A stretch of 64,000 nt of DNA from an uncultured Eubacterium sp. (GCA_947178105.1 CAMWXD010000002.1:62001-126000), one strand, 5' to 3'. Counted from the stretch's first letter, positions 8,714 to 17,171 are shown. Notes: generated by a model not told the origin, from the letters alone. Numbers and translations are program-made.

Positions 8714-9700
8714 GTGTATAACCGGACAGAAATTATTTTAGAAGCATATCCATATGAATTTACCGATATTACAAAGGGCAGGGGAGTTTATTTCTGCCAC
8801 GGCAAAGACGGCAGTAAAAAAATACTGAAGGAATTTTCCGGTTCCGCAGCAAAGGCGGAACTGCTGGAACGGTTTTTATGCTATTTAAACGAGCGCGGGT
8901 GTACTGCCGAACAGATTGTCCGCACAAAGGAAGGCGAAGCGCTGTTTACAGATATCGATGAAACAAAGTATTATATGCGTACGTGGTTTGACGGCAGGGA
9001 GTGCGACACAAGAAACAGGGAAGACATTTTATGCGCGGTCAGAAAGCTGGCGCAGTTCCATATCGATACGGCGGGCTTTCAGGAAGAGCTTCCGGCGGTG
9101 ATGTGCAAAGACGCAGAGTATCTCGGCAGGGAATATGCGCGCCATACGAGAGAGCTGCATAAAGTACGCAACTACATAAAAGCGAAAAAAAAGAGAAATG
9201 AATTTGAAACCGATTTTTTAAACGAATATGATTATTATATCGCGCAGGCGGATGAGGCTGCGGGCAGGCTTTCTGATACGCAGGAGCCGTCCGGGCAGTT
9301 TTTCGGCATCTGCCATGGGGATTACAGCCAGCATAACCTTTTGTTTACAGCAAAAGGGCCGGTGATCATTAATTATGAACGTTTTTGCCAGGATGCCTAT
9401 ATTAGTGATTTTGCCCATTTTTTCCGCAAAATCATGGAAAAGCATAACTGGAACACCGGGCTTGGGATGGACATGATCCATGCGTATGATAAAGTGCGCG
9501 GGTTCGGCGGCTGGGAGCTGCGCCAGCTCAGTATCCGCATGAGCTATCCTGAAAAATTCTGGAAGGTGGCAAACCATTATTTTAACTCGAAAAAAAGCTG
9601 GGCGAACAACAGGGATGGTGAAAAGCTGGCAAAAATCCGCGCACAGGAACAGGAACGCGCAGAATTTTTAAAAATACTGTACTATTTTGTGCAGGGATAG
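8714..9700 (+). CDS. CotS-family spore coat-type protein (kinase-like fold)
   Basis: A 328-residue protein of the CotS/YsxE group, which has the aminoglycoside-phosphotransferase fold and is linked to the spore coat in Bacillus. Supporting features are the N-terminal YPYEFTDITKGRGVYFCHGKDGSKKILKEF, the Brenner-type motif GICHGDYSQHNLLF (catalytic-loop HGD) and the downstream VIINYERF, where kinases have an Asp. The GTG at 8714 was chosen because GGAGGGG (8700-8706) lies seven bases before it. The frame is open to 8666, but that part overlaps the hairpin. A predicted sigma-E promoter fits mother-cell expression. Enzymatic activity is not established for this family. Confidence 0.82.
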   Translation: MYNRTEIILEAYPYEFTDITKGRGVYFCHGKDGSKKILKEFSGSAAKAELLERFLCYLNERGCTAEQIVRTKEGEALFTDIDETKYYMRTWFDGRECDTRNREDILCAVRKLAQFHIDTAGFQEELPAVMCKDAEYLGREYARHTRELHKVRNYIKAKKKRNEFETDFLNEYDYYIAQADEAAGRLSDTQEPSGQFFGICHGDYSQHNLLFTAKGPVIINYERFCQDAYISDFAHFFRKIMEKHNWNTGLGMDMIHAYDKVRGFGGWELRQLSIRMSYPEKFWKVANHYFNSKKSWANNRDGEKLAKIRAQEQERAEFLKILYYFVQG

Positions 9701-9722
9701 GGCAAAGGTACCGGCAGAAGGC

Positions 9723-9751
9723 TTGCGCTTGGGAAATGTACATGATATAAT
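9723..9751 (+). promoter_or_regulatory. sigma-A-type promoter for PEGA lipoprotein gene
   Basis: TTGCGC at 9723-9728, a 17-bp spacer and TATAAT at 9746-9751, about 58 bases before the start codon. Confidence 0.55.
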
Positions 9752-9809
9752 AAACAGGCAGGGAGTTGCAGAAACAGTAAATGGATTTACATAGAAAAGA
9801 GTAGGCAGG

Positions 9810-11207
9810 ATGAAAAGAAAAATGACAATGACAGTCCTTCTGCTGATGGCAATACTGTCATGCAGTGCCTGCGGGGCGGCGCGCTCCGGGAGCATACATA
9901 CAAAAGAGGGCGGGAATGCAGCCGCAGCGGCAAATGCGGCAAACCAGGCGGCGCAGGAGGAAGCGCAAAGTACGGCGGATCTCCCAAACACAAAAGAAAA
10001 TTACTATATGATAACAAAACACGACAGTTATAACCGCCAGATTACCCTGATGGCATTGACAGGCGGGGAGCCGATCTGCTATGAATATACGGACGGCACG
10101 GAGTTTTTCGACAAATATGGGAATTATACGCTTTCCGAGGATTTTAGCGAAGGGAAGCTGGCTGTAATCGAGCGCCTAAACAGCAACGATACGCTTGGGG
10201 CGATTGCGTTTACAGACGAGACGTGGGATTATGAGGATGTAAAGAATTATACGGTCGACGCCGAAAAGAGCCGGATTGATATTGCGGATACGGCGTACAG
10301 GCTCGACGAAGAAGCAAAGGTATTTTCAGAGGGAGAAGAAACGGAGCTGTATGCCATTGGTGACAGCGATATTTTAAATATTTACGGAATCGGGCGTACG
10401 GTATATTCCATCGTCATAAAGACGGGGCATGGGACGCTGTCTCTGACAAATACGGATCTGTTTGAAGGCGGCTGGGTCAATCTTGGCACAAAAGTATACG
10501 CGAAAATAACGAAGGATATGACGATGGAGCTGCCGGAGGGCGATTATGAGTTTGCGGTCGCAAACGACGGATATGGGGATTCCGGCCAGGTGCGTATCCG
10601 GCGGGATATGGTGACGACGATAGATCTGAACGATTATAAGGGGGAAGGGCCGAAGCTTTGCAAGGTCACGTTTGATGTAGGCGTATCGGGCGCGATCCTT
10701 ACGATCAACGGCAAAAAAGTGAACCATAAAAAGCCGATGGAGCTTCGCTACGGGATCTATACGCTTGGCGTCTATGCAGAAGGATATGATGCGTGGACAA
10801 AGCAGTTGGTAGTCAATTCGCCGAAAGCAAAAATCGAGATCCTGTTAAGCGCCCAGGCGGACGGGCAGACGGATTCCGGCTCTGATACGGCGCAAAGCTC
10901 TGATACAAAGAAAGAGAGCAGTACAAAAAATGAGAGCACAAAGCAGATCGCATCCAATAAAAGCCGCAACCTGGCAGGCTCAAAAGCAGGCTCTTACACA
11001 GGCAATAGCTCGTCGTCCGGCGGGACAGACAGCAGCAGTGTCGGCAGCGCGCTTGCCAATGCGGCTCTGAGCTCTTCGCTGGCGAGCATTATTACAGGAG
11101 GGGATTCTACCGATTATCTGGACACGCTGTCAGGCCTGGTCGATTCTCTGGACAGGCTGAGCGGTTCGCGAGGAAACCGTTCGGAAAATACGGACAGCGA
11201 AGATTAA
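9810..11207 (+). CDS. PEGA-domain lipoprotein of unknown function
   Basis: A 465-residue predicted lipoprotein. The first 21 residues form a signal peptide ending in a lipobox-like SCSAC, with the lipidated Cys near residue 21. A low-complexity Ala/Gln/Glu linker follows. Around residues 285-350 is a PEGA-type repeat (VTFDVGVSGAILTINGKK...LRYGIYTLGVYAEGYDAW), a surface-layer-like beta fold. The last ~120 residues are rich in Ser, Thr, Asp and Lys, as in a disordered, possibly wall-spanning tail. Its own promoter lies upstream. No catalytic motif is visible. A role on the cell surface is inferred from the signal and domain only. Confidence 0.75.
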   Translation: MKRKMTMTVLLLMAILSCSACGAARSGSIHTKEGGNAAAAANAANQAAQEEAQSTADLPNTKENYYMITKHDSYNRQITLMALTGGEPICYEYTDGTEFFDKYGNYTLSEDFSEGKLAVIERLNSNDTLGAIAFTDETWDYEDVKNYTVDAEKSRIDIADTAYRLDEEAKVFSEGEETELYAIGDSDILNIYGIGRTVYSIVIKTGHGTLSLTNTDLFEGGWVNLGTKVYAKITKDMTMELPEGDYEFAVANDGYGDSGQVRIRRDMVTTIDLNDYKGEGPKLCKVTFDVGVSGAILTINGKKVNHKKPMELRYGIYTLGVYAEGYDAWTKQLVVNSPKAKIEILLSAQADGQTDSGSDTAQSSDTKKESSTKNESTKQIASNKSRNLAGSKAGSYTGNSSSSGGTDSSSVGSALANAALSSSLASIITGGDSTDYLDTLSGLVDSLDRLSGSRGNRSENTDSED

Positions 11208-11290
11208 GTAAGGTATATTGGGGTATACGGACAAAGGTGTGCCGAACCTGATATTATAAAAACGAAATACAATGAATGGGAGGACGTAAC

Positions 11291-13027
11291 ATGGATTACA
11301 AAGAAATGTACCAACAATGGCTGGACAACCCTTATTTTGATGAGGAGACAAAAGCGGAATTAAAATCGATTGCAGGAAATGAAAAAGAGATCGAAGACCG
11401 TTTTTATATGGACCTGGAGTTTGGTACAGCAGGGCTGCGCGGCGTGATCGGTGCGGGTACAAACCGTATGAACGTTTACACAGTCAGAAAAGCAACACAG
11501 GGGCTTGCAAACTATATCTTATCCGTAAAAGGAGAGAAAAAGGGCGTGGCGATCGCATACGATTCCAGGCATATGTCGCCGGAATTTGCAGATGTGGCAG
11601 CTTTATGCCTTGCTGCAAACGGGATCAAGGCGTATGTATTTGAAAGCTTAAGGCCGACGCCGGAATTATCGTATGCAGTGCGCAGATTAGGCTGCATCGC
11701 CGGGATTAATATTACAGCAAGCCACAATCCGCCGGAATACAACGGCTACAAGGTATACTGGGAAGACGGCGCCCAGATTACACCGCCTCATGACAGCGGC
11801 ATTATGGATGAGGTGAAAAAAGTGACAGATTATGCGTCCTGCAAGACCATGCCGTTAGAGGATGCAAAAGCGGCAGGGCTTTATCAGACGATCGGTGCGG
11901 ATATTGACGATCCGTATATCGAAGAGTTAAAGAGCCTTGTGCTTCATCAGGACAGCATCGATGCAGTAGCGGACAAGCTGACGATCGTATATTCTCCGCT
12001 GCATGGAACCGGAAATATCCCGGTACGCCGCGTATTAAAAGAACTTGGCTTTAAGAACGTGCATGTAGTGCCGCAGCAGGAGCTTCCAAACGGAGATTTC
12101 CCGACGGTAAGCTATCCGAATCCAGAAGCTGCGGAAGCCTTTGAACTGGGGCTTGCACTTGCCAAAGAAGTAAATGCTGATTTAGTATTGGCAACAGACC
12201 CGGATGCAGACCGTCTTGGCGTATATGTCAAAGATTCCAAGACAGGGGAATACCATACGCTGACTGGAAATATGTCAGGCTGCTTAATCGGCGACTATGT
12301 CATCGGGCAGCGCAAGGCGATCAACGGCTCCCTGCCGGCGGACGGCGCGTTTATCCGTTCCATCGTTTCGACCAATATGGCGGATGCGATCGCAAAGTAT
12401 TACGGAATTCAGCTTGTGGAAGTTTTAACTGGATTTAAGTTTATTGGACAGAAGATGCTGGAGTTTGAAACGACAGGAAACGGCACTTATTTATTCGGCA
12501 TGGAGGAAAGCTACGGCTGCCTGACCGGAACGTACGCAAGGGATAAAGATGCAGTCGTTGCTTCGATGGCGTTGTGCGAGGCTGCTGCGTACTATATGAC
12601 CAAGAATATGACGCTCTGGGATGCAATGCTGGAAATGTACGAGCGTTACGGCTATTATAAAGACCATGTAGAATCCATTACGTTAAAGGGGATCGAAGGG
12701 CTTGCAAAGATCCAGGAGATTATGAACACGCTGCGTGAAAATGCACCGAAGGAAATCGGCGGATTAAAGGTGCTTGCAGCAAGGGATTACAAAGCAGATA
12801 CGATCCAGGATTTTGTTACAGGCGAAACAAAGCCGACCGGCCTGCCAAAATCAAACGTGCTGTATTATGAACTGGAAGATGACGCATGGGTATGCGTAAG
12901 GCCTTCTGGTACAGAACCAAAAGTGAAGTTTTATATTGGCGTAAAGGGCAACTCCATGGCGGATGCTGATGAAAAATCCGCTTCCCTGGGCAAGCAGGTA
13001 TTGGATATGATTCAGAAGATGATCTAG
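11291..13027 (+). CDS. pgcA: phosphoglucomutase/phosphomannomutase family enzyme
   Basis: Interconverts hexose 1- and 6-phosphates in the cytoplasm, feeding cell-wall and exopolysaccharide precursors. At 578 residues it matches the PgcA-type alpha-D-phosphohexomutases. Motifs in order: GTAGLRGVIGAGTNRMN near the N-terminus, the active-site serine loop ITASHNPPEYNGYKVYW, the metal-binding DPDADRLGV, the sugar-binding GMEESYGCL and the C-terminal phosphate-binding RPSGTEPKVKFYI. The ATG at 11291 follows GGGAGG (11278-11283) at seven bases; a further upstream codon in frame is not needed. Substrate preference between glucose and mannose is not decided by sequence reading. Confidence 0.93.
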   Translation: MDYKEMYQQWLDNPYFDEETKAELKSIAGNEKEIEDRFYMDLEFGTAGLRGVIGAGTNRMNVYTVRKATQGLANYILSVKGEKKGVAIAYDSRHMSPEFADVAALCLAANGIKAYVFESLRPTPELSYAVRRLGCIAGINITASHNPPEYNGYKVYWEDGAQITPPHDSGIMDEVKKVTDYASCKTMPLEDAKAAGLYQTIGADIDDPYIEELKSLVLHQDSIDAVADKLTIVYSPLHGTGNIPVRRVLKELGFKNVHVVPQQELPNGDFPTVSYPNPEAAEAFELGLALAKEVNADLVLATDPDADRLGVYVKDSKTGEYHTLTGNMSGCLIGDYVIGQRKAINGSLPADGAFIRSIVSTNMADAIAKYYGIQLVEVLTGFKFIGQKMLEFETTGNGTYLFGMEESYGCLTGTYARDKDAVVASMALCEAAAYYMTKNMTLWDAMLEMYERYGYYKDHVESITLKGIEGLAKIQEIMNTLRENAPKEIGGLKVLAARDYKADTIQDFVTGETKPTGLPKSNVLYYELEDDAWVCVRPSGTEPKVKFYIGVKGNSMADADEKSASLGKQVLDMIQKMI

Positions 13028-13082
13028 TTTGGGCAGCGCTTGCCTAAATACCAGAAAAATGCTAGAAAAAGGGCATTTCCGC

Positions 13083-13111
13083 TTGACAAACCATGGAAAA
13101 GTTAGTATAAA
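13083..13111 (+). promoter_or_regulatory. sigma-A-type promoter for hup
   Basis: TTGACA at 13083-13088, a 17-bp spacer and TATAAA at 13106-13111, about 84 bases before the HU start. This near-consensus promoter fits a highly expressed DNA-binding protein. Confidence 0.75.
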
Positions 13112-13194
13112 TATATTCGTAAGTATTTTGGAGTAGATGGTTCCGATTCTTATTTTAATAACAATACTATAATCAATCCACAGGAGGAGTAGAA

Positions 13195-13470
13195 ATGAAC
13201 AAAGCGGAATTAGTATCAGCTATCGCTGACAAGGCTGAATTATCTAAAAAAGATGCTGAAGCAGCAATTAAGGCTTTTACAGATGTTGTTGCTGAAGAGC
13301 TTAAGAAAGGTGAGAAGATCCAGTTAGTCGGCTTCGGGACTTTCGAAGTATCAGAACGGGCAGCCAGAACGGGCAGAAATCCACAGACAGGTGAGGAGAT
13401 GACGATACCGGCATCCAAAGCGCCAAAATTTAAAGCAGGAAAAGCATTAAAGGATTTAATGAACGAATAG
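13195..13470 (+). CDS. hup: HU-family DNA-binding protein
   Basis: A 91-residue nucleoid protein of normal HU length. The family pattern is complete: [22 protein letters not shown] at the N-terminus, the signature [31 protein letters not shown] forming the DNA-binding arm, and the C-terminal [17 protein letters not shown] precedes the ATG. HU dimers bend and wrap DNA. It is transcribed from its own promoter and closed by an intrinsic terminator before rqcP, as is common at this conserved locus in Clostridia. Confidence 0.97.
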   Translation: MNKAELVSAIADKAELSKKDAEAAIKAFTDVVAEELKKGEKIQLVGFGTFEVSERAARTGRNPQTGEEMTIPASKAPKFKAGKALKDLMNE

Positions 13471-13479
13471 ATCTTCGTA

Positions 13480-13509
13480 AAAGGGGCTGTGTTTTGCAGC
13501 CCCTTTTTG
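13480..13509 (+). terminator. rho-independent terminator after hup
   Basis: Arms AAGGGGCTG (13481-13489) and CAGCCCCTT (13498-13506), followed by more Ts. Confidence 0.88.
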
Positions 13510-13558
13510 CTGGAAAAATATGGACAAAAAACAGCAGAAATTGGTGAGGAATGGTGAT

Positions 13559-13798
13559 ATGAGGTTAGATAAGTTTTTAAAGGTGTCCAGGCTGATTAAG
13601 CGCCGTACAGTAGCAAATGAAGCCTGTGACGCCGGCAGGGTGATGGTAAACGAAAAGCCGGCGAAGGCGTCGGTAAAAGTAAAGCCAGGCGATATTATAG
13701 AGATTATGTTCGGCACAAAGTCTGTGAAGGTGCGTGTGCTGGATATCCAGGATACGACAAAGAAGGAGCAGGCGAAGGAGCTGTTTGAATATTTATAG
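13559..13798 (+). CDS. rqcP: S4-domain RNA-binding protein RqcP (YabO)
   Basis: A 79-residue S4-type RNA-binding protein. It is nearly all S4 domain: MRLDKFLKVSRLIKRRTVANEACDAGRVMVN followed by KPGDIIEI. In Bacillus this protein works with RqcH in tagging stalled nascent chains on large ribosomal subunits. The ATG at 13559 gives the standard N-terminus and has GAGGAATGG just upstream. An in-frame ATG at 13520 would add 13 basic residues not typical of the family. It lies between hup and the yabP-yabQ-divIC group, the same order as in other spore-forming Firmicutes. Confidence 0.92.
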   Translation: MRLDKFLKVSRLIKRRTVANEACDAGRVMVNEKPAKASVKVKPGDIIEIMFGTKSVKVRVLDIQDTTKKEQAKELFEYL

Positions 13799-13814
13799 TT
13801 CACCACATCTCTTT

Positions 13815-13844
13815 GACATATATTTCCATCTTGGTTCATATACT
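13815..13844 (+). promoter_or_regulatory. predicted sigma-E promoter for yabP-yabQ
   Basis: GACATATA at 13815-13822, a 14-bp spacer and CATATACT at 13837-13844 match the sigma-E pattern well. In Bacillus the yabP-yabQ genes are expressed in the mother cell under sigma-E, so the location fits. Confidence 0.65.
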
Positions 13845-13898
13845 TTATTAGTGTAGGGCAGCTTATACTACAGTTTGGACAAGAATGGAGGAGAGGAT

Positions 13899-14192
13899 AT
13901 GGATGAGAGAATGGAGAAAAATCAGTCGAAAGCGCATAAGATCCTGCTCTCAAACAGGAAAACAGCAGCATTTACGGGGATTTTGGATGTGCTTTCTTTT
14001 GATGTGTCAGAAATACTGCTGGAGACAGAGCAGGGGATGCTGCTGATTAAAGGCAACGACCTGCATGTAAACCGGCTGACGTTAGAAAAGGGCGAGGTAG
14101 ACGTAGAAGGCAGGATTGACAGCCTTGCCTATTCGGATGCAGGCGGCGGGAAGAAAGCGGCGGAAAGCCTGCTGGGAAGAATTTTCAGATGA
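13899..14192 (+). CDS. yabP: spore cortex assembly protein YabP
   Basis: A 97-residue protein of the YabP/YqfC family, needed for spore cortex formation in Bacillus. The family core is visible: KILLSNRKTAAFTGILDVLSFDVSEILLETEQGMLLIKGNDLHVNRLTLEKGEVDVEG. The start at 13899 has GGAGGAGAGG just before it; an in-frame upstream codon at 13875 lacks one. Its last bases overlap the yabQ start, so the two are coupled. A sigma-E-type promoter lies upstream. Confidence 0.9.
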   Translation: MDERMEKNQSKAHKILLSNRKTAAFTGILDVLSFDVSEILLETEQGMLLIKGNDLHVNRLTLEKGEVDVEGRIDSLAYSDAGGGKKAAESLLGRIFR

Positions 14193-14686
14193 TGACAGTA
14201 AGTGAGAATATTTTTCATGAACTGGATTTTTTTGCAGTTTCTTTTGCGCTTGGAATTCTGCTTGTGCTCGTCTATGATTGTCTGCGGATTCTAAGGCGGC
14301 TTGTCCGGCATGGAGTCGTATGGATCTCCCTGGAGGATTTGTGCTATTGGATCTTTACGGCGTTCGTGATCTTTGCAATGCTGTATCAGAAAAACGACGG
14401 GCTGATCCGTGGGTTTTCCATCGGCGGCATTGTGCTTGGTATGCTGCTGTACAACCAGTTGATCAGCCGTTATACGGTGAAGTATATTACGCGTGCTTTA
14501 AAGAAGGCAATCCGGTTTGTGCAGAAAGTAACAAACTTTATACTGGCGCCTTTTCGAAAGGCAGCAAAAAAAGCATCGAATAAATGTTCGATTTTAGCGG
14601 GGAAAGGAAGAAAATTTAAAAAATATTTAAATAAGCGGTTGAAAAGAGCTGGCAAATTGATTAAAATAGGAATATCAAAAAAATAG
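14189..14686 (+). CDS. yabQ: spore cortex biosynthesis protein YabQ
   Basis: A 165-residue membrane protein. Three or four hydrophobic segments occupy the first ~100 residues (for example FFAVSFALGILLVLVYDCLRILRRL and IFTAFVIFAMLYQ), followed by a strongly basic cytoplasmic tail rich in Lys and Arg. Position directly after yabP, with a 4-base overlap, and the N-terminal pattern identify it as YabQ, needed for the spore cortex and located around the forespore in Bacillus. A second ATG at 14192 is also possible. Confidence 0.88.
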   Translation: MMTVSENIFHELDFFAVSFALGILLVLVYDCLRILRRLVRHGVVWISLEDLCYWIFTAFVIFAMLYQKNDGLIRGFSIGGIVLGMLLYNQLISRYTVKYITRALKKAIRFVQKVTNFILAPFRKAAKKASNKCSILAGKGRKFKKYLNKRLKRAGKLIKIGISKK

Positions 14687-14724
14687 GCGGCAGGTACAGC
14701 CGCCGGAAAGACAGAGAGGTTAGC

Positions 14725-15021
14725 ATGAGCCGCAGATATAACAGCCGCAAGGCAAATCGGACAGGAAAGATGTGCGTTACATTGATCGTTCTTGCAATGA
14801 TCGGGGTAATGTCTGTGCAGATTGTGAACCTTTACAAAAAGGATCAGCAATTGATTGCGCAGGAAGCGCTCCTTGAAAAACAAAAAGAAGGGGAGCTTGC
14901 CCGCCAGCAGGAGATCGAGGAGTACGAAGCTTATACAAAGACCCAGGAATATATTGAAGAAGTTGCGAAGAGCAAGCTGGGGCTTGTATACAAGGATGAA
15001 ATCATATTCAAGGAAAAGTGA
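14725..15021 (+). CDS. divIC: septum formation initiator DivIC/FtsB family
   Basis: A 98-residue bitopic membrane protein with a basic N-terminus, one transmembrane helix (about residues 17-36) and a coiled coil rich in Gln, Glu and Lys (about 40-80), ending with the family's KSKLGLVYKDEIIFKEK. It belongs to the divisome complex with FtsL and DivIB that activates septal peptidoglycan synthesis. AGAGAGG precedes the ATG. Its place between yabQ and spoIIE is the conserved one. Confidence 0.92.
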   Translation: MSRRYNSRKANRTGKMCVTLIVLAMIGVMSVQIVNLYKKDQQLIAQEALLEKQKEGELARQQEIEEYEAYTKTQEYIEEVAKSKLGLVYKDEIIFKEK

Positions 15022-15045
15022 GGGGACAGCAAAGAAGATGCTGAA

Positions 15046-15073
15046 AAGATCTGGCAGTGCCGGGTCTTTTTTT
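15046..15073 (+). terminator. rho-independent terminator after divIC
   Basis: A ten-pair stem with two G-T wobbles (15046-15055 with 15059-15068) and a three-base loop, followed by TTTTTTG. Confidence 0.85.
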
Positions 15074-15216
15074 GTTGGGGCTGTCGCAGCCCCCGTTTTA
15101 TCTCGCTTAGGATTGCCATTAAGGAGCGCCTTCAAGTACATGAATGCCTTAGAATCGACTCGATATTTCTTTTGAACGGATAAAAACTCGAATAAAAAAT
15201 AAAAATTGAACCACAG

Positions 15217-15250
15217 TTTGACAAAGATTGCATTCTCCTCTTTTTATAAT
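15217..15250 (+). promoter_or_regulatory. Spo0A-type spoIIE promoter with 21-bp spacer
   Basis: TTGACA at 15218-15223 and TATAAT at 15245-15250 are 21 bp apart, too far for normal sigma-A use. The minus strand of 15217-15225 reads TTTGTCAAA, an exact match to the 0A box (TTTGTCRAA), and it covers the -35. In Bacillus the spoIIE and spoIIG promoters have the same unusual 21-22 bp spacing and are switched on by phosphorylated Spo0A bound at the -35. Confidence 0.75.
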
Positions 15251-15335
15251 TGCAGGCATGTGCCGCTGGAAAAGCCGCTGGCAGCCGAAGCAGCCGGAAA
15301 GCGGCGGTGAAATTGGATGATTGGAGGATGTAGGG

Positions 15336-17171
15336 ATGAAAAGGCTGAATGTGAAACAGGTGATTTTATACGTAGGAGGAATTTTGATGTGCCAGATGTC
15401 ATGGATGGGCTGTTATCCGCTGATACCGGCTTTTTTTACTGCGGTATGCCTAGAGGATGCGGCGCGGGCGGCGCTCAGTACGGCTATGTTTCTGGGGATT
15501 GTCTTGTTTGTGCCGCTTACCGCGGCGGTAAAATATTTGATGGCGATGGCAGTTATTTTAATTACAATCAAACTGTTTGAGTGGGCGGAGGGGCGCTGCA
15601 GCGTATTGTGCGCTGCCGCTGCCGCCTCGATTGCGACGTTTATGATGTCGCTTTCCGGGGAGCTTTTAAATATGCGGGATACTGCCGGTATGGTGGTCAA
15701 TCTGATCGAAGCGGCGTTTGTATTTTCGTCAATTATGATTGGCACGCGCTTTATCGATTTTTTTATGCAGCTAAGCCTTTTGCCGCAGAAGGACGAGCCG
15801 GTGCATTATCAGGAAACAAAGCTGGTAAATTATGCGGATTCTTTCAGCGGGCTGTCCAAGCTTTTTTCAAGGATGAGCTCGGTGCAAAAGAGCATGTCGC
15901 CGGAGCAGATGGGCAGGATTCAAAATGAGCTGACAGGGACGCTTTGTGCAAACTGCGGACAGTGTGCCCTGTGCTGGGAGAAAGAAGAAAGCCCGATGTA
16001 TTCTTATCTTGCTTATATGCTGCAGTCCTTGCAGCGTACGGGCGAGGCTGACCATGAGATCGTCGTGCAGATGCAGGAGTATTGTCCATATACAGATGCA
16101 GTGATCCAGGAAAGCACGCGGATCTTTGAAAAGGCAAGGCTGAATCTTGCCTGGTATAACCGCCTGCTGGAAAACCGTGAGATTATTGCACAGCAGCTTG
16201 ATGCGATGGCGTATATTATGGAAGACTGCGCAAACGAGCTGCGCGAAGTCTCACATGAAAACCGGCATCTTCTTGCCGAATTGAAATATCGCGCCAGGGA
16301 GCGTGGGATCATCGTGCAGAAGCCGCATTTGTATGAAACGAAGGACAAGCGTTGGCAGCTAACTTGCGACGCTTATGCAAAAAACGGAAGCTGTATCAGT
16401 ATGCGAGAGCTTGCGAAAGCGGCGTCCGTCGGACTGGAGCGCGGGATGCGCCCGCACAGGGATGAGCGTGCGATGGTCAGCCCGCAGGGGGCGGTAGTGA
16501 CGTTTGAGGAAGATACCTGCTTTCATGAGACACATGCCGTTGCACGGATGGTCAAGGACGGCGGGTGTGTTTCCGGTGACAATTATTCTTTTTTGGAGCT
16601 GGATAACGGGCAGATGGCGATGATGCTGTCGGATGGAATGGGCTCAGGAAGCAGTGCGTGCAAGGAGAGCGAGCTGGTGCTGGAGCTTTTGGAGAAGTTT
16701 TTAGAAGCTGGCTTTAGTGAAGAGACGGCGCTGAAAATGATGAATTCTGCGATGGTCATCCGGGGTGAGGATGATCTGTATTCCACAGTGGATATCTGTT
16801 CGCTGGATCTGTATACCGGATGCTGCGACCTGTATAAGATAGGCGCTGCGACGACGTTTATCAAGCGCCGGGAATATGTGGAGCGGGTAGAGTCCAGCTC
16901 TCTGCCGGTCGGCGTTACGCACCGGATGGAGCTGCCGCATATGAAAAAGCAGTTGGAAAGCGGTGATTTTCTTGTCATGATGTCCGATGGTGTGTTAGAA
17001 TATTTGCAGGAAGAAGACCCAGACCTGGCAATGTGCGCGATCATTAAAAATCTGTCGACAAGGCATCCGGGGCAGATGGCGCAGGAAGTGTTAGAAGAGG
17101 TACTAAGCCGCACCGGAGGGATTGCGGCGGACGATATGACGGTGCTTGTGTGCGGGGTGTGGAGTAAATAA
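15336..17171 (+). CDS. spoIIE: stage II sporulation protein E (PP2C phosphatase)
   Basis: A membrane-bound PP2C-type phosphatase that dephosphorylates SpoIIAA and so activates sigma-F in the forespore; it also takes part in polar septation. The ~150 N-terminal residues hold about five hydrophobic segments. A middle region follows with the CANCGQCALCW cysteine cluster (about 204-216), then a C-terminal PP2C domain with MAMMLSDGMGSG, DDLYSTVDICSLDL, MMSDGVLEYL and the final ADDMTVLVCG. At 611 residues it is clearly shorter than Bacillus SpoIIE (about 830), mostly in the membrane part. The ATG at 15336 was chosen because GGAGG (15323-15327) is well spaced; a TTG at 15321 is also in frame. Confidence 0.95.
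   Translation: MKRLNVKQVILYVGGILMCQMSWMGCYPLIPAFFTAVCLEDAARAALSTAMFLGIVLFVPLTAAVKYLMAMAVILITIKLFEWAEGRCSVLCAAAAASIATFMMSLSGELLNMRDTAGMVVNLIEAAFVFSSIMIGTRFIDFFMQLSLLPQKDEPVHYQETKLVNYADSFSGLSKLFSRMSSVQKSMSPEQMGRIQNELTGTLCANCGQCALCWEKEESPMYSYLAYMLQSLQRTGEADHEIVVQMQEYCPYTDAVIQESTRIFEKARLNLAWYNRLLENREIIAQQLDAMAYIMEDCANELREVSHENRHLLAELKYRARERGIIVQKPHLYETKDKRWQLTCDAYAKNGSCISMRELAKAASVGLERGMRPHRDERAMVSPQGAVVTFEEDTCFHETHAVARMVKDGGCVSGDNYSFLELDNGQMAMMLSDGMGSGSSACKESELVLELLEKFLEAGFSEETALKMMNSAMVIRGEDDLYSTVDICSLDLYTGCCDLYKIGAATTFIKRREYVERVESSSLPVGVTHRMELPHMKKQLESGDFLVMMSDGVLEYLQEEDPDLAMCAIIKNLSTRHPGQMAQEVLEEVLSRTGGIAADDMTVLVCGVWSK

Larger units (their letters stand above)
15022..15335 (+). other. intergenic region between divIC and spoIIE
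   Basis: About 310 bases with no credible gene. It holds the divIC terminator (15046-15073), a second GC-rich hairpin (GGGGCTG/CAGCCCC, about 15077-15094), an AT-rich stretch and the spoIIE promoter (15217-15250). Small open frames overlapping the hairpins look accidental. Confidence 0.7.

Noticed and set aside
15317..15580. Small Gly/Cys/Asp-rich open frame overlapping the spoIIE start
   Set aside because: It is an out-of-frame shadow of spoIIE with no support of its own.
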